64,000 nt of DNA from Thermomonospora echinospora (GCF_900108175.1 NZ_FNVO01000001.1:523499-587498); one strand, 5' to 3'. Shown: positions 17,441 through 26,201, counted from the first letter of the stretch. Numbers and translations: made by a program. The notes: generated by a model not told the origin, from the letters alone.

Positions 17441-18796
17441 TCACTCCCCGCTCTGCTTGAGCAGGGGAGAGCGGGTGTTGGACGGCCAGGTGGGCCGGTG
17501 GTAGCCGCGGAAGTGCAACTCGCCGCCGCGCAGCTCGCGGATGGTCAGGAAGTCGCCCTTGTAGCCGCGGTGGTCGTACTCGGCGAACGTCAGGTAGCAG
17601 CCGGGCCCGCCGTTGGTGCACGGCATCCACTTGATCTTCTCCAGTCCGGCCTTGACCTCCTCGGGGACGGCGATGCGCGCGTTGGCGATGCCGTGGATCG
17701 CCGCGCGGGCCGTGTCGTACGACAGGGCCACCACCACGTTGCGGGAGACCCGGCCGAACCGGGCCTCGAAACGCTCCAGCATGGCCTCGTAGTTGGGGTT
17801 GGCGCCGTCCTCGCCGAGCTGGTCGACGCCGTGCCAACCCTCCAGCCCCTCGGCCCACTTGTTGGAGTTGGAGTAGAACATGAACGCGGTGCCCATGAAG
17901 CGCGGCGGGTCCCAGTCCATCGTCTTGAACGCGTCGGCGAAGTGGAACGTCGAGTAGCCGTAGCCCATGTAGACGATCGACCTGGCTCCCTGGGCGCGCA
18001 TCGTCTCCAGGTGCTGCCGCAGGTTGCGCGGGTTGGGGCCGAGCCGGACCTCCTTGACGATGTCCACGTCGTACTGGCGCGCGGCGGCCCGGAAGTAGTC
18101 GGCGTACAGGTCGCCGGAGGAGCCCTGCTCCCAGAAGAAACCGACCTTGTCCAGGCCGTTCTGGGCGCACCAGTTGGCCGCCATGCCGCCCTCGACGGGG
18201 ATGTCGCCGTTGGCGACGGTGAAGCAGTACTCCCCGTGGAAGAGAGTGGTGCCGGTCCAGCCCAGGCACGGCACTCCGGTGGCGTTGATCGTGTCGCGGA
18301 GGTTGAGCGAGTTGTCGGAGATGAACGGGCCGATGACGACGACGCAGCCCTCGTCCACCAGCTTCTGGTAGCCCTTGCGGACCTTCAGGTAGTTCTCCCG
18401 GGGCAGGCCGCGGGCGTCCACCGTCACGATCTCCACGGGCCGGTCGTAGACGCCCTCGTTCAGGGCGTCCTCGACGGCCAGGATGATCGGGTCGATGGTG
18501 TCGGCCAGCAACTGCCCGAGGTCCATGTCGATCAGCAGGCCGATCCGCACCGGCTCGAACGGGTCGCCCTGGGTCTGCAGGCCGCCCGTGGGCGGGTAGA
18601 CGACGATCCGCTCGACCGCCTTCTCGCCGATCCGGCCGCTGCCCTGGTACCACAGCTCGTTGCTGTAGTCGCCGTCGGCGGCCGTGTCGGTCCCCGAGCG
18701 CACCGTGGCGACCGCCCGGTCCGGCCGGGCGACGCCGTGGTCAGCCGGGGCGGGGAACATGCGTTCCGCGTAGCGGGAGTCGTCCTGCTCGGTCAT
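17441..18796 (-). CDS. Solute-binding protein fold without signal peptide
   Basis: A 451-residue protein of the branched-chain amino-acid/amide binding family (Peripla_BP_6). Recognisable are VRIGLLIDMDLGQL near residue 83, GYQKLVDEGCVVVIGPFISD, a cleft region TGTTLFHGEYCFTVAN, and VVVALSYDTARAAIHGIANA. The strong AAGGAGGAGC ribosome site fixes the ATG at 18796, and the N-terminus (MTEQDDSRYAERMFPAPADH) is charged with no signal peptide or lipobox. No ABC permease or ATPase genes are near. A cytosolic sensor role like that of AmiC is therefore possible. It heads an operon with the acyl-CoA dehydrogenase at 16258. Confidence 0.85.
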   Translation of the reverse strand: MTEQDDSRYAERMFPAPADHGVARPDRAVATVRSGTDTAADGDYSNELWYQGSGRIGEKAVERIVVYPPTGGLQTQGDPFEPVRIGLLIDMDLGQLLADTIDPIILAVEDALNEGVYDRPVEIVTVDARGLPRENYLKVRKGYQKLVDEGCVVVIGPFISDNSLNLRDTINATGVPCLGWTGTTLFHGEYCFTVANGDIPVEGGMAANWCAQNGLDKVGFFWEQGSSGDLYADYFRAAARQYDVDIVKEVRLGPNPRNLRQHLETMRAQGARSIVYMGYGYSTFHFADAFKTMDWDPPRFMGTAFMFYSNSNKWAEGLEGWHGVDQLGEDGANPNYEAMLERFEARFGRVSRNVVVALSYDTARAAIHGIANARIAVPEEVKAGLEKIKWMPCTNGGPGCYLTFAEYDHRGYKGDFLTIRELRGGELHFRGYHRPTWPSNTRSPLLKQSGE

Positions 18797-18852
18797 CGCA
18801 GCTCCTCCTTCGCGCCGCCGCGGGGCGGCGTCTCGTGGACACGACCCTGCCA

Positions 18853-18873
18853 ACTTATATATAAAATCTATGA
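18853..18873. promoter_or_regulatory. AT-rich site in divergent promoter region
   Basis: A 21-base run of almost pure A/T (including the palindrome TTATATATAA) stands in GC-rich DNA between the divergent genes at 18796 and 18937. Its core TATATAAAAT recurs, reverse-complemented, at 26153-26178. It likely contains a -10 box and operator of the catabolic regulon (inference). Confidence 0.5.
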
Positions 18874-18936
18874 TCCGGACAAGCTGCCGGAACGCGCGGG
18901 CCGCGGCCCGGCGGCACCGGCCGGAAGGACGCGACG

Positions 18937-19443
18937 ATGGCCGATGCCCGGACCGAGCCCGGCGCCGGACGGAACGACGCCACGCGGAACGACAACGCAC
19001 CGGCCGAGGGCGTACCGGCCGAGGACGTGCGGACCGGTGACGTGCGGGCCGTTCGGGACGAGTTGGAGATCCGTACCGTGCTCGCGCGGATCGCCCAGCT
19101 GTCGGACATGGGGGACCTCGACGACTACGGCGCCCAGTTCACCGAGGACGCCGAATGGGAGATGCCCGGGGTCCCGCCCAAGCACGGCCGGGCCGAGATC
19201 CGGGCGGCGGGCGCCGCGCGCCGGGCCCAGGGCGCCACCGGACCCGGCAGCCGCACCCGGCATGTGGTCGGCACCGTGGCGGTGACGGTCGACGGCGACG
19301 CGGCCGTGGCGGAGTCGTACTGGCAGTTCTACACCGACACCGCCACCGCGCCCCGGCTGCACTCGATGGGCCACTACCGCGACACCTTCCGCCGTACCTC
19401 CCAGGGCTGGAAACTGGCCCGCCGCCAGATCACCCTGGGCTGA
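18937..19443 (+). CDS. SnoaL-like (NTF2-fold) protein
   Basis: A 168-residue protein. The first 40 residues are low-complexity and charged; the remainder is an NTF2/SnoaL_4-type domain: DELEIRTVLARIAQLSDMGD, YGAQFTEDAEWEMPG, SRTRHVVGTVAVTVDGD and a C-terminal WKLARRQITLG. Such domains form cone-shaped pockets used as isomerases, dehydratases or small ring-hydroxylase subunits. Ribosome site GGAAGGAC lies before the ATG. Position in a catabolic cluster suggests a role in substrate isomerisation or hydration (inference). Confidence 0.82.
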   Translation: MADARTEPGAGRNDATRNDNAPAEGVPAEDVRTGDVRAVRDELEIRTVLARIAQLSDMGDLDDYGAQFTEDAEWEMPGVPPKHGRAEIRAAGAARRAQGATGPGSRTRHVVGTVAVTVDGDAAVAESYWQFYTDTATAPRLHSMGHYRDTFRRTSQGWKLARRQITLG

Positions 19444-19619
19444 CTCCCGAACGCCTACGATCCCCTGATCGCATGGACCCGGTGCACTGGGCCGAGGGGT
19501 GATGTCCTGTGCCCTCGCGGGTGTGGCCGGCGGCCCCGCGAGGGACGATCTGCGACCCGGCCGGCCTCGGAGCGGCCTGCTGCGACGAGTTCTGTCAGCG
19601 GCCCGTGGTAGGCACGGGT

Positions 19620-20066
19620 ATGCACCCTTCACTCGAACAGCTCGCCCCGCTGATCGGCCGCTGGTCCGTACAGCCGAAGGTCCCCGGCCTGGGAGCGGCA
19701 TGGACGGAGTTCGCATGGCATGAGGGCGGCCTCTTCCTGCGCCAGTACTCCGACGTCGAAGAGATCCCGCCGGACGCTCCCCAGGAGTGGCGGGAGCACG
19801 CGCCGTTCCCGACCACGGCGCTGATCGGGCTCGACGATGCCGCCGGCGGGTTCACGATGCTGTACGCCGACGCCCGCGGCGTGCACCGCGTCTACCGGAT
19901 GACGTTCGACGGCCGCGTCTGGACGATCCGGCGGGACGCGCCGGGCTTCGACCAGCGCTTCACCGGGACGCTGAACGGCGACACGATCGACGGCCGCTGG
20001 GAGATCCGCACCGACGGCGAAGACTGGAGGCTCGACTTCGAGGTCGCCTACGCCAGGCTTCGCTAG
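19620..20066 (+). CDS. DUF1579/lipocalin-like small protein
   Basis: A 148-residue soluble protein starting MHPSLEQLAPLIGRWSVQ. The pattern of a GRW near the start, then GLFLRQYSDVEE, ALIGLDDAAGGFTMLYADAR, RVWTIRRDAPGFDQRFTG and a terminal DWRLDFEVAYARL, is that of eight-to-ten-strand beta-barrel proteins of the DUF1579 sort. No signal peptide. The start is uncertain because upstream frame stays open to 19509 and no ribosome site is clear. Ligand and function are unknown. Confidence 0.65.
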   Translation: MHPSLEQLAPLIGRWSVQPKVPGLGAAWTEFAWHEGGLFLRQYSDVEEIPPDAPQEWREHAPFPTTALIGLDDAAGGFTMLYADARGVHRVYRMTFDGRVWTIRRDAPGFDQRFTGTLNGDTIDGRWEIRTDGEDWRLDFEVAYARLR

Positions 20067-20112
20067 CCGGACCGGTCGGGGAGCGCCCTTGATCGAGACC
20101 CTGGCACTGCAT

Positions 20113-20129
20113 CTAATATAAAAAATTAG
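20113..20129. promoter_or_regulatory. Inverted repeat CTAAT-N7-ATTAG, likely operator
   Basis: A 17-base element, CTAATATAAAAAATTAG, with perfect five-base half-sites, lies 34 bases upstream of the SDR start in GC-rich surroundings. The same half-sites recur with a five-base spacer at 38166-38180. It probably overlaps the promoter and binds a regulator of the catabolic region. Confidence 0.6.
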
Positions 20130-20163
20130 TCCAGGGCCGTGCGGTCCGTGAGGAGGCGAATCC

Positions 20164-20931
20164 GTGGACATGGCGAAGAAGGTCGCGGTGGTCGTCGGCG
20201 GTGGCTCGGGCATGGGCCGGGCCACCGCCGAACTGCTGGCCGAGCGGGGGGCGACGGTGGCCGTGCTGGACCTGCCGCAGGGCAAGGGTCCCCAGGCCGT
20301 CGCGGAGATCGGCGGTGACGCCACCTTCCACCCGTGCGACGTCACCGACGAGACCGGCACCGAGCAGGCGCTCGATGCCGTCCTGGAGCGGCACGGCGCC
20401 GTGCACATCGCGGTCAACACCGCCGGCGGCGGCTACAGCAAGCGCACCATCAGCAGGCAGGGACCGCTGCCGCTGGCCGACTTCCGCAAGATCGTCGAGC
20501 TGAACCTGATCGCCACCTTCAACCTCAACCGCCTGCAGGCCTGGCACATGAGCAAGAACGAGCCGGACGAGCAGGGCGAGCGCGGGGTCATCGTCAACAC
20601 CTCCTCGATCGCGGCGTTCGAGGGGCAGATCGGCCAGGTCGCCTACACCGCGGCCAAGGCAGGCATCGCAGGCATGAGCCTGACCATGGCGCGCGACCTC
20701 GGCGGCCTGGGCATCCGGGTGACGGCCATCGCCCCCAGCCTGTTCGCCACCGGGCTGCTGGAGGGCGCCCCGCCGGCGCTGATCGCCGACCTGACCAGGG
20801 ACGCCGCCTTTCCCAAGCGGGCCGGACTGCCGCACGAGTTCGCCTGGCTGGCCGAGGCGATCATCAAGAACCCCATGCTCAACGGCCAGACCATCCGCCT
20901 GGACGGCGGCCAGCGCTTCGCCCCCAAGTAG
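20164..20931 (+). CDS. SDR dehydrogenase, 3-hydroxyacyl-CoA/HSD10-like
   Basis: A 255-residue short-chain dehydrogenase. Cofactor motif GGGSGMGRA (residues 13-21), Asp at the end of beta-2 (VLDLPQ, NAD preference), NTAGGG (NNAG equivalent), catalytic Ser in NTSSIAAFEGQ and YTAAKAG for Tyr/Lys are all present. Sequence style resembles HSD17B10-type 3-hydroxyacyl-CoA or hydroxysteroid dehydrogenases, which oxidise the hydroxyl made by enoyl-CoA hydratases. GTG at 20164 with GAGGAGG upstream; ATG at 20170 is an alternative. It precedes a thiolase by 49 bases, giving the last two steps of a beta-oxidation round. Confidence 0.87.
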   Translation: MDMAKKVAVVVGGGSGMGRATAELLAERGATVAVLDLPQGKGPQAVAEIGGDATFHPCDVTDETGTEQALDAVLERHGAVHIAVNTAGGGYSKRTISRQGPLPLADFRKIVELNLIATFNLNRLQAWHMSKNEPDEQGERGVIVNTSSIAAFEGQIGQVAYTAAKAGIAGMSLTMARDLGGLGIRVTAIAPSLFATGLLEGAPPALIADLTRDAAFPKRAGLPHEFAWLAEAIIKNPMLNGQTIRLDGGQRFAPK

Positions 20932-20980
20932 CCCCGGCCCCGCAGACCCCTCGCAGACCCCCGCAGACCAAGGAGTCACC

Positions 20981-22144
20981 ATGACCGACGCGGTGATCGT
21001 CTCGGCCGCTCGTACGCCCATCGGACGGGCGCACAAGGGCTCGCTGGTCGACGTCGACGCCTTCCGGCTGGCCCGGGTCGCGGTCGGCGCCGCCGTCGAC
21101 CGGTCGGGCGTGCCCGTCACCGACATCGACGACCTGGTGCTCGCCGAGTCACTGCAGGGCGGCGGCGTGATCGGCCGTTACGTGGCCGTGGAGAGCGGCC
21201 TGGCGCACGTGCCGGGGCTGGCCGACAACCGGCACTGCGCGGCCGGGCTGAGCGCGATCCAGATCGCCGCCGGTTCGATCCGCGCCGGCATGGATCGGGT
21301 GGTGGTGGCCGGTGGCACCGAGAGCCTGAGCTCGATGCCCCGGGTCAGCAAGTCCATCCCGGCGTCCGCGCGCGACCTCCGGCCGTGGATGTCGCCGAGT
21401 CATCCGGAGACCCCACAGGCCCCGGCCTTCGACATGCCGCTGACCGTGGGCGAGAACACCGCCCGCCTGGCCGGTGTGGGCCGGGCGGAGGCCGACGAGT
21501 GGGCGCTGCGCTCGCACCGGCGGGCGGCCGCCTCGGTGGCCGCCGGGCACTTCGCCGACGAGATCGTCCCGGTCGAGCTGCCGGACGGGCGCCTGTTCGA
21601 CACCGACGAGCACCCCCGGGCCGACACCACCGCCGAGCGGCTCGCGCAACTGCCCGTGCTGCACCCCGAACTCGACGGCGCCGTGATCACCGCGGGCAAC
21701 TCCGCCGGGCTCAACGACGCCGCGGCGGCGGTGGTGCTGACCGCCGGCGACTACGCGCGGGCCAACGGCCTGACCCCGCTCGCCCGCGTGGTGGCCTGGG
21801 CGTCGGTGGGCGTGCAGCCAGAACGGACCGGGCTGGCCCCCACGCTGGCGGTGCCCAAGGCCCTCGACCGCGCCGGGCTGAAGATCGCTGACATCGACCT
21901 GTACGAGATCAACGAGGCGTTCACCACGGTCGCCGCCGCCTCCGCCCGGATCCTCGGCATCGACCCCGACGCGCTCAACGTCAACGGCAGCGGCTGCGGG
22001 CTCGGCCACCCCATCGCGGCCACCGGCGCCCGGATGGTGGTGACGATGCTCGGCGAGTTGCGCCGGCGCGGCGGCACGTTCGGCTGCGTCTCCATGTGCG
22101 CGGGCGGCGGCATGGGCTCGGCCCTCGTCCTGGAACTGCTGTAA
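20981..22144 (+). CDS. Thiolase, acetyl-CoA acyltransferase
   Basis: A 387-residue thiolase II-type enzyme cleaving 3-ketoacyl-CoA with CoA. Nucleophile Cys86 sits in RHCAAGLSAIQ; the C-terminal half carries NEAFTTVA, GSGCGLGHPIAATGAR with the catalytic His, and the second Cys in SMCAGGGMGSA. Opening VSAARTPIGRAHKGSL is classic for the FadA family. The preceding SDR gene and ribosome site AAGGAG before the ATG indicate an SDR-thiolase operon. Confidence 0.93.
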   Translation: MTDAVIVSAARTPIGRAHKGSLVDVDAFRLARVAVGAAVDRSGVPVTDIDDLVLAESLQGGGVIGRYVAVESGLAHVPGLADNRHCAAGLSAIQIAAGSIRAGMDRVVVAGGTESLSSMPRVSKSIPASARDLRPWMSPSHPETPQAPAFDMPLTVGENTARLAGVGRAEADEWALRSHRRAAASVAAGHFADEIVPVELPDGRLFDTDEHPRADTTAERLAQLPVLHPELDGAVITAGNSAGLNDAAAAVVLTAGDYARANGLTPLARVVAWASVGVQPERTGLAPTLAVPKALDRAGLKIADIDLYEINEAFTTVAAASARILGIDPDALNVNGSGCGLGHPIAATGARMVVTMLGELRRRGGTFGCVSMCAGGGMGSALVLELL

Positions 22145-22741
22145 CCCGATCACCGGCCGCGAACGCAGAACGCATGACCGCCGGCCCGGGGTGGCGTCCG
22201 AGCGTCCGAGTGGGCGTAGCGGGTCGCTGCGGGTCGCTGCGGGTCGCGGCGATGCCGAGCCGCCTGAGCCGGCCGGAACGCCTTGACCGTCCGATGCCCC
22301 TGGCCCGCGTCGTCGCCCGGGGCCGCTGGGGTGTACCCGCGTGGTGGCGGGTATGGGCGGAGAAAAGGGGCGTAGGGGCGGCCGCACCGCGTTGGCGGTG
22401 TCGTACCGGACCGGCTGCGGGCCGGCGCCGCCCGGCCCTTCATGATCATCATGCCCGCCGCCGTGTTCCTTGACGCTGGACCCGAGACGACCGGACTCGT
22501 CACGGCCGCGGTCGTGACGCCCTGCGGGCGTCTCCTACCCGGCCTCCTGGAACGTGCGGCTCGGCGGCACTACGGCCGGTGCCCACCGATATCGGCCTGC
22601 GGATCACCCGGACGCGTTCCGGCCGCCGGGGGCGGAGCCCGAAACGGCCTCACCCGTCCTGAGCCTCGGCCTCCGGCGGCGGCCGGGCCGACCGTGTGGG
22701 CGGCCTCGCCACAGTTGAGGACCAAGAGGAGGAGTGCCCGC
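22145..22741. other. Intergenic stretch with short tandem repeat
   Basis: No supported gene. A 10-bp tandem repeat, CGGGTCGCTG three times with a changed last unit, lies at 22220-22249. Open frames on both strands have arginine/proline-biased translations. It should hold the thiolase terminator and the promoter of the beta-helix gene, though neither is obvious. Confidence 0.45.
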
Positions 22742-24355
22742 ATGTCTGTGCCGTTGACGGTCGACGCCCGGGAGTACGGCCTGGTGGGTGACGGATCCAC
22801 CAACGACCAGCCGGCGTTCGCGAGGCTGGTCGACGAGCTGGGAGCGGCCTACGCCAAGGATGGCCACCCGCGGACCATCCATGTCCCCGCGGGCCGCTAT
22901 GCGATCCGGGACGTGGCCACGGTCTGGCGCAGCGGCGTGTCGCTGCTCGGCGCCGGGCCTGGCGCCACCTGCTTCGTGCTGTCCAATCCCGGCAGCCCGG
23001 CCTCACCGGTGCCGCTGGCCTGGTTCACCTCCGCGCAGCACGGCGCCGACCGGGACAACCACCTGGCGGACATCACCTTCGCGCACTTCGAGATCGACGG
23101 ATCCGGCGTGGAGCTGGACGAGTACAACGTGCTGGCGAAGGGCCTCGGCATGCAGTACGTGCTCCGGGGCCGCTTCCGCGACCTGTACATACACGACACC
23201 CCGGCGACCGGCTTCGGCTGCGACTTCCTGCAGGACACCCTTGTCGAGGGCGTGCTGGCCGAGCGCTGCGGGCGGCTGGGCGGAGCGGTGGACATCGGGG
23301 GCGCGGGCATCGGCATCGGCCTCGGCGGCTGGGGCAGGACCGAGCGCCTGACCCTGACCGCCTGCGCCGCGACCGGCAACGACACCAACGGCATCTTCCT
23401 GGAACTGCAACGGGAGGACTGGCCGCCGCCCCGCGGCATCCGCATCACCGCCTGCCACGCTGAGGACAACCGGTTCGGCATCTCCGACTGGGGCGCCGAC
23501 GGGCTGCTGGTCACCTCCTGCACGATGATGGGCAACCACGAGTGCGGGTTCAACATCTCTTCGCAGGGCACCTCGGGCATCGGCGGGCGGGGCGGCATCG
23601 TCACCGGCTGTGTCATCGACAGCAACGTCGGCGACGGCTTCCGGATCGGCAACACGCCCGGCCCCTACGCCTTCCGCGGCAACCGCATCAGCAACAACGG
23701 GCGTTACGGCTACTGGGAGCACAACCTGGAGGGCGGCACGCAGACCCCGGTCTCGGACGTCGTGCTCGAATCCAACGACATCCGGGACAACGCGCTCGAC
23801 GGCGCCCGGATCGACGCCCCCCTGAAGGACTCCGCGATCCTGGACAACCGGTTCCGCAACAACGGCCGCCGCGCCGCGCCGGCGACGTCGGGCGGCGGCG
23901 AGGGGGTGCACTTCACCCCCCTGTCCATGACCGACGAGGGCGCCGACTGGATCCCCGACGGGCACCGCGGCAAGCGGCTGACCGCGGGCGGGCAGACCGT
24001 CACGGTGATGTTCAACACCAAGACCACGCTCGCCCTGGCGCCCGCCCGCCCCGGCGCGGAGACGGCCTGGCGCGGCGGCACGCCTGCGGCGGGCTCGCAC
24101 TACAGGCTGCCGGACCCGCCCGACGTCCGGCCCGCGCTCACCGTCGCGTCCGCCGTGACGAGGTCGCAGCTGCACGACAACCGGATGTGGGACGACCAGC
24201 ACCCCGGAACCCAGACCCACGGCATGTGGATTACCGAAGAGGGCAGCTGGGCCGACTGCCGGGTGACCGACAACGACCTGACCGGCAACCTGTCGGCGTC
24301 CACCCGATTCGACACCCCGCCCAGCGGCGGACGGTGGTACGACAACGACGAATGA
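22742..24355 (+). CDS. Right-handed beta-helix protein (pectate lyase 3-like)
   Basis: A 537-residue parallel beta-helix protein. The N-terminus has the pectate_lyase_3 pattern VDAREYGLVGDGSTNDQPAF, and VPAGRYAIRD; then many PbH1-type turns such as ITACHAEDNRFGISDWGADG, GCVIDSNVGDGFRIGNTPG, NNGRYGYWEHN and ESNDIRDNALDGARIDAP. Such proteins bind, cleave or epimerise polysaccharides. No signal peptide is seen; GAGGAG precedes the ATG at 22742. An isolated gene among CoA catabolic genes; the substrate is unknown. It could be an intracellular epimerase/lyase or a tail-spike-like remnant. Confidence 0.82.
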   Translation: MSVPLTVDAREYGLVGDGSTNDQPAFARLVDELGAAYAKDGHPRTIHVPAGRYAIRDVATVWRSGVSLLGAGPGATCFVLSNPGSPASPVPLAWFTSAQHGADRDNHLADITFAHFEIDGSGVELDEYNVLAKGLGMQYVLRGRFRDLYIHDTPATGFGCDFLQDTLVEGVLAERCGRLGGAVDIGGAGIGIGLGGWGRTERLTLTACAATGNDTNGIFLELQREDWPPPRGIRITACHAEDNRFGISDWGADGLLVTSCTMMGNHECGFNISSQGTSGIGGRGGIVTGCVIDSNVGDGFRIGNTPGPYAFRGNRISNNGRYGYWEHNLEGGTQTPVSDVVLESNDIRDNALDGARIDAPLKDSAILDNRFRNNGRRAAPATSGGGEGVHFTPLSMTDEGADWIPDGHRGKRLTAGGQTVTVMFNTKTTLALAPARPGAETAWRGGTPAAGSHYRLPDPPDVRPALTVASAVTRSQLHDNRMWDDQHPGTQTHGMWITEEGSWADCRVTDNDLTGNLSASTRFDTPPSGGRWYDNDE

Positions 24356-24467
24356 CGACGGCGAGGAGGGCCGGACGGACGACGGACGGCAGCCGGCCCG
24401 TACGACGCGAAGCCCGGCCCCGCCCCCGTGGCCGCGATCACCGGTCGGCGGAAGCCGGCCGCCCCGG

Positions 24468-24485
24468 GCGCCTGGGCTCAGGCGC
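24468..24485. terminator. Short hairpin between convergent genes
   Basis: GCGCCTG (24468-24474), four-base loop, CAGGCGC (24479-24485), just past the beta-helix gene and the GntR gene, which converge here. No T run follows on either strand. Weak bidirectional terminator candidate. Confidence 0.4.
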
Positions 24486-24515
24486 GCTGGTCACGAGCGT
24501 TGCCGGCGGCCGTGG

Positions 24516-25232
24516 TCAACATGGCTGGGCCGGGGCCGCGAACAGGCCGCGGGCCGTGAACAGCTCGGCCACCAGGTCGCCCTGGCGCTGGAGCATCCGG
24601 GCGTACGCCCGGGCGGCGCCGGCCGGATCCCCGTCCCGTACCGCCCGCAGGATCGCCCGGGCGCCTTCGCGTACGGCCTCGATCGCCCCGGGCACCAGGG
24701 CGAAGAAGTTGCCGGGCACGATGCCGACCATGGCGCGCAGCACCGCCCGCAGCCGGGGGGAGCCGGCCGTCTCCAGGATGACCCGGTCGAACTCGCGGTT
24801 GAGCCGGGCGACGGCCGCCGGGTCGTCGACACCTCCGAGCGCCTCGCACAACTCCGTCAGCCGGGTGACCAGCTCGGGCGTGCGGCGCTCGGTGGCCCGC
24901 CGGGCCGCGAAGCCGAAGACCAGGCCGTAGAGCGTGTAGTGGTCGCGCACCGAGGTCTCGTCCAGCGCACCGATGAACGCGCCGCGATGCGGCCTGATCG
25001 TCACCCAGCCCTCGCGTTCCAGCGACAGCAGCGCCTCGCGCACCGGGATGCGGCTGACCCCCAGCGCCCGGGCGATCTCGTCCTGCGGAACCCGGTCGCC
25101 CTGCCGTAGCTGTCCCTCGAAGATCAGCCTGCGGATGTACAGCGCCGCCTGCTCACCGCTGCTCCGCCGGACCATCGCCTCGTCGGGGGGAGGAAGCGGG
25201 GCGCCGGGGAGCGTCACCGCCCGCGCGGTCAC
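24516..25232 (-). CDS. GntR-family regulator (FadR subfamily)
   Basis: A 238-residue transcription factor. Winged helix at residues about 25-85 (QAALYIRRLIFEGQLRQGDR, LGVSRIPVREALLSLEREGW), then an all-helical FCD effector domain (VRDHYTLYGLVFGFAARRAT, LNREFDRVILETAGS). FCD domains of this type bind carboxylates or acyl-CoAs. It is a close paralog of the regulator at 30699-31460. GTG 25232 follows AGGGGG; a TTG at 25271 falls inside the promoter and is rejected. Convergent with the beta-helix gene and 91 bases downstream of the enoyl-CoA hydratase gene end. Likely controls part of the catabolic cluster. Confidence 0.88.
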   Translation of the reverse strand: MTARAVTLPGAPLPPPDEAMVRRSSGEQAALYIRRLIFEGQLRQGDRVPQDEIARALGVSRIPVREALLSLEREGWVTIRPHRGAFIGALDETSVRDHYTLYGLVFGFAARRATERRTPELVTRLTELCEALGGVDDPAAVARLNREFDRVILETAGSPRLRAVLRAMVGIVPGNFFALVPGAIEAVREGARAILRAVRDGDPAGAARAYARMLQRQGDLVAELFTARGLFAAPAQPC

Positions 25233-25248
25233 CGAATCGCCCCCTTGG

Positions 25249-25271
25249 CTGTTTATTTTGTCAAGTGTCAA
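25249..25271 (-). promoter_or_regulatory. Tandem TTGACA promoter/operator of GntR gene
   Basis: Read on the minus strand, TTGACA occurs twice seven bases apart (TTGACACTTGACAAAATAAA), within 40 bases of the GntR start. The direct repeat may be both a -35 element and an autoregulatory operator. The AT-rich AAAATAAA follows. Confidence 0.5.
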
Positions 25272-25323
25272 GTATACGCTCCTCGCCGAAGAGATCCGCC
25301 GAACGGATCTGCCGAAGGGGATC

Positions 25324-26127
25324 TCAGGCGTTCCGCCGTGACCCGGCGCGGGCGGCGAGGTCGCGCCGGATCCGCCGTACCGTCTCGGTGAACTCCGGCT
25401 GCTCCACCGACCACTGCTGCGCGCGCAGCTCCAGCTCGGCGGCCTCCTCGACGTCGGTGAGCACGGCGGCGGCGCGCAGCGACTCCTTGGTGCGCCGTAC
25501 CAGCGCGGCCGGCCGGCCCGCCGCCCGCCGGGCCAGGCCCAGCGCGGTGGCCTCCAGGTCGGCGTCGCCGACGCAGCGCCAGGCCAGGCCGTGCTCGGCG
25601 GCCTCGCGCCCGGTCAGCACGTCGCCGCACAGCACCAGCGCCGCCGCCCCCTGCGGGCCGACCCGCCGGCCGAGCCGCCACAGGTGGCCGCCGCCCGGAT
25701 GGATGCCCACGTCCAGGAACCGCGGGTCGAAGCGGGCGCTGTCGGAGGCGATGACGACGTCGCAGGCCAGCGGCAGGTTGACGCCCGCGCCGATCGCCGG
25801 GCCGCCCACCGCCGCGATGGTCGGCACCGGGGCCCGGGCCAGCCGGTTCATGCCCGCGTACATCTCGGCCAGCGGCACCCGGCGCTCCAGCAGGCCCTCC
25901 AGCGAGCCGCCGGCGCAGAAGACCGGGGGTTCAGCGGTCAGCACGAGGGCGCGTGCCCCGCGAGACAGCGCCTCGTCCACCGCCGCGGCCAGGTCGTCGC
26001 TCAGCCGCTTGGACAGGGCGTTGCGGTGGCGGGGATCGTTGAGATGGATCCGTGCGACGCCCTGGTCGAGGGTGAGTCCCACCAACGGCTCCTGCGGGGT
26101 CATGGACGTCGCCCCATGTGCCGCCAT
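25324..26127 (-). CDS. Enoyl-CoA hydratase/isomerase family protein
   Basis: A 267-residue crotonase-fold protein. The oxyanion-hole segments are visible as PPVFCAGGSLEGLL and GPAIGAGVNLPLACDVVIAS. In the active-site loop the usual PE is replaced (RFDPRFLDVGIHPGGGHLWR), so one of the hydratase glutamates is missing and it may be an isomerase, hydrolase or decarboxylase rather than a hydratase. ATG 26127 has GGAGA close upstream; ATG 26103 is the alternative. Divergent from the CoA-transferase at 26202 across an AT-rich promoter region. Confidence 0.85.
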   Translation of the reverse strand: MAAHGATSMTPQEPLVGLTLDQGVARIHLNDPRHRNALSKRLSDDLAAAVDEALSRGARALVLTAEPPVFCAGGSLEGLLERRVPLAEMYAGMNRLARAPVPTIAAVGGPAIGAGVNLPLACDVVIASDSARFDPRFLDVGIHPGGGHLWRLGRRVGPQGAAALVLCGDVLTGREAAEHGLAWRCVGDADLEATALGLARRAAGRPAALVRRTKESLRAAAVLTDVEEAAELELRAQQWSVEQPEFTETVRRIRRDLAARAGSRRNA

Positions 26128-26152
26128 CCCTTCTCCGGTCTTCCGGACGAGT

Positions 26153-26178
26153 TGATACTATTTTATATACATAATCAA
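26153..26178. promoter_or_regulatory. AT-rich divergent promoter/operator
   Basis: Twenty-six bases, nearly all A/T, between divergent genes at 26127 and 26202. On the minus strand it contains TATATAAAAT, as does the region at 18853-18873 on the plus strand. Likely -10 and operator elements for one or both genes. Confidence 0.5.
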
Positions 26179-26201
26179 GTCTTTGACCGCGGAGTGTGGC
26201 C

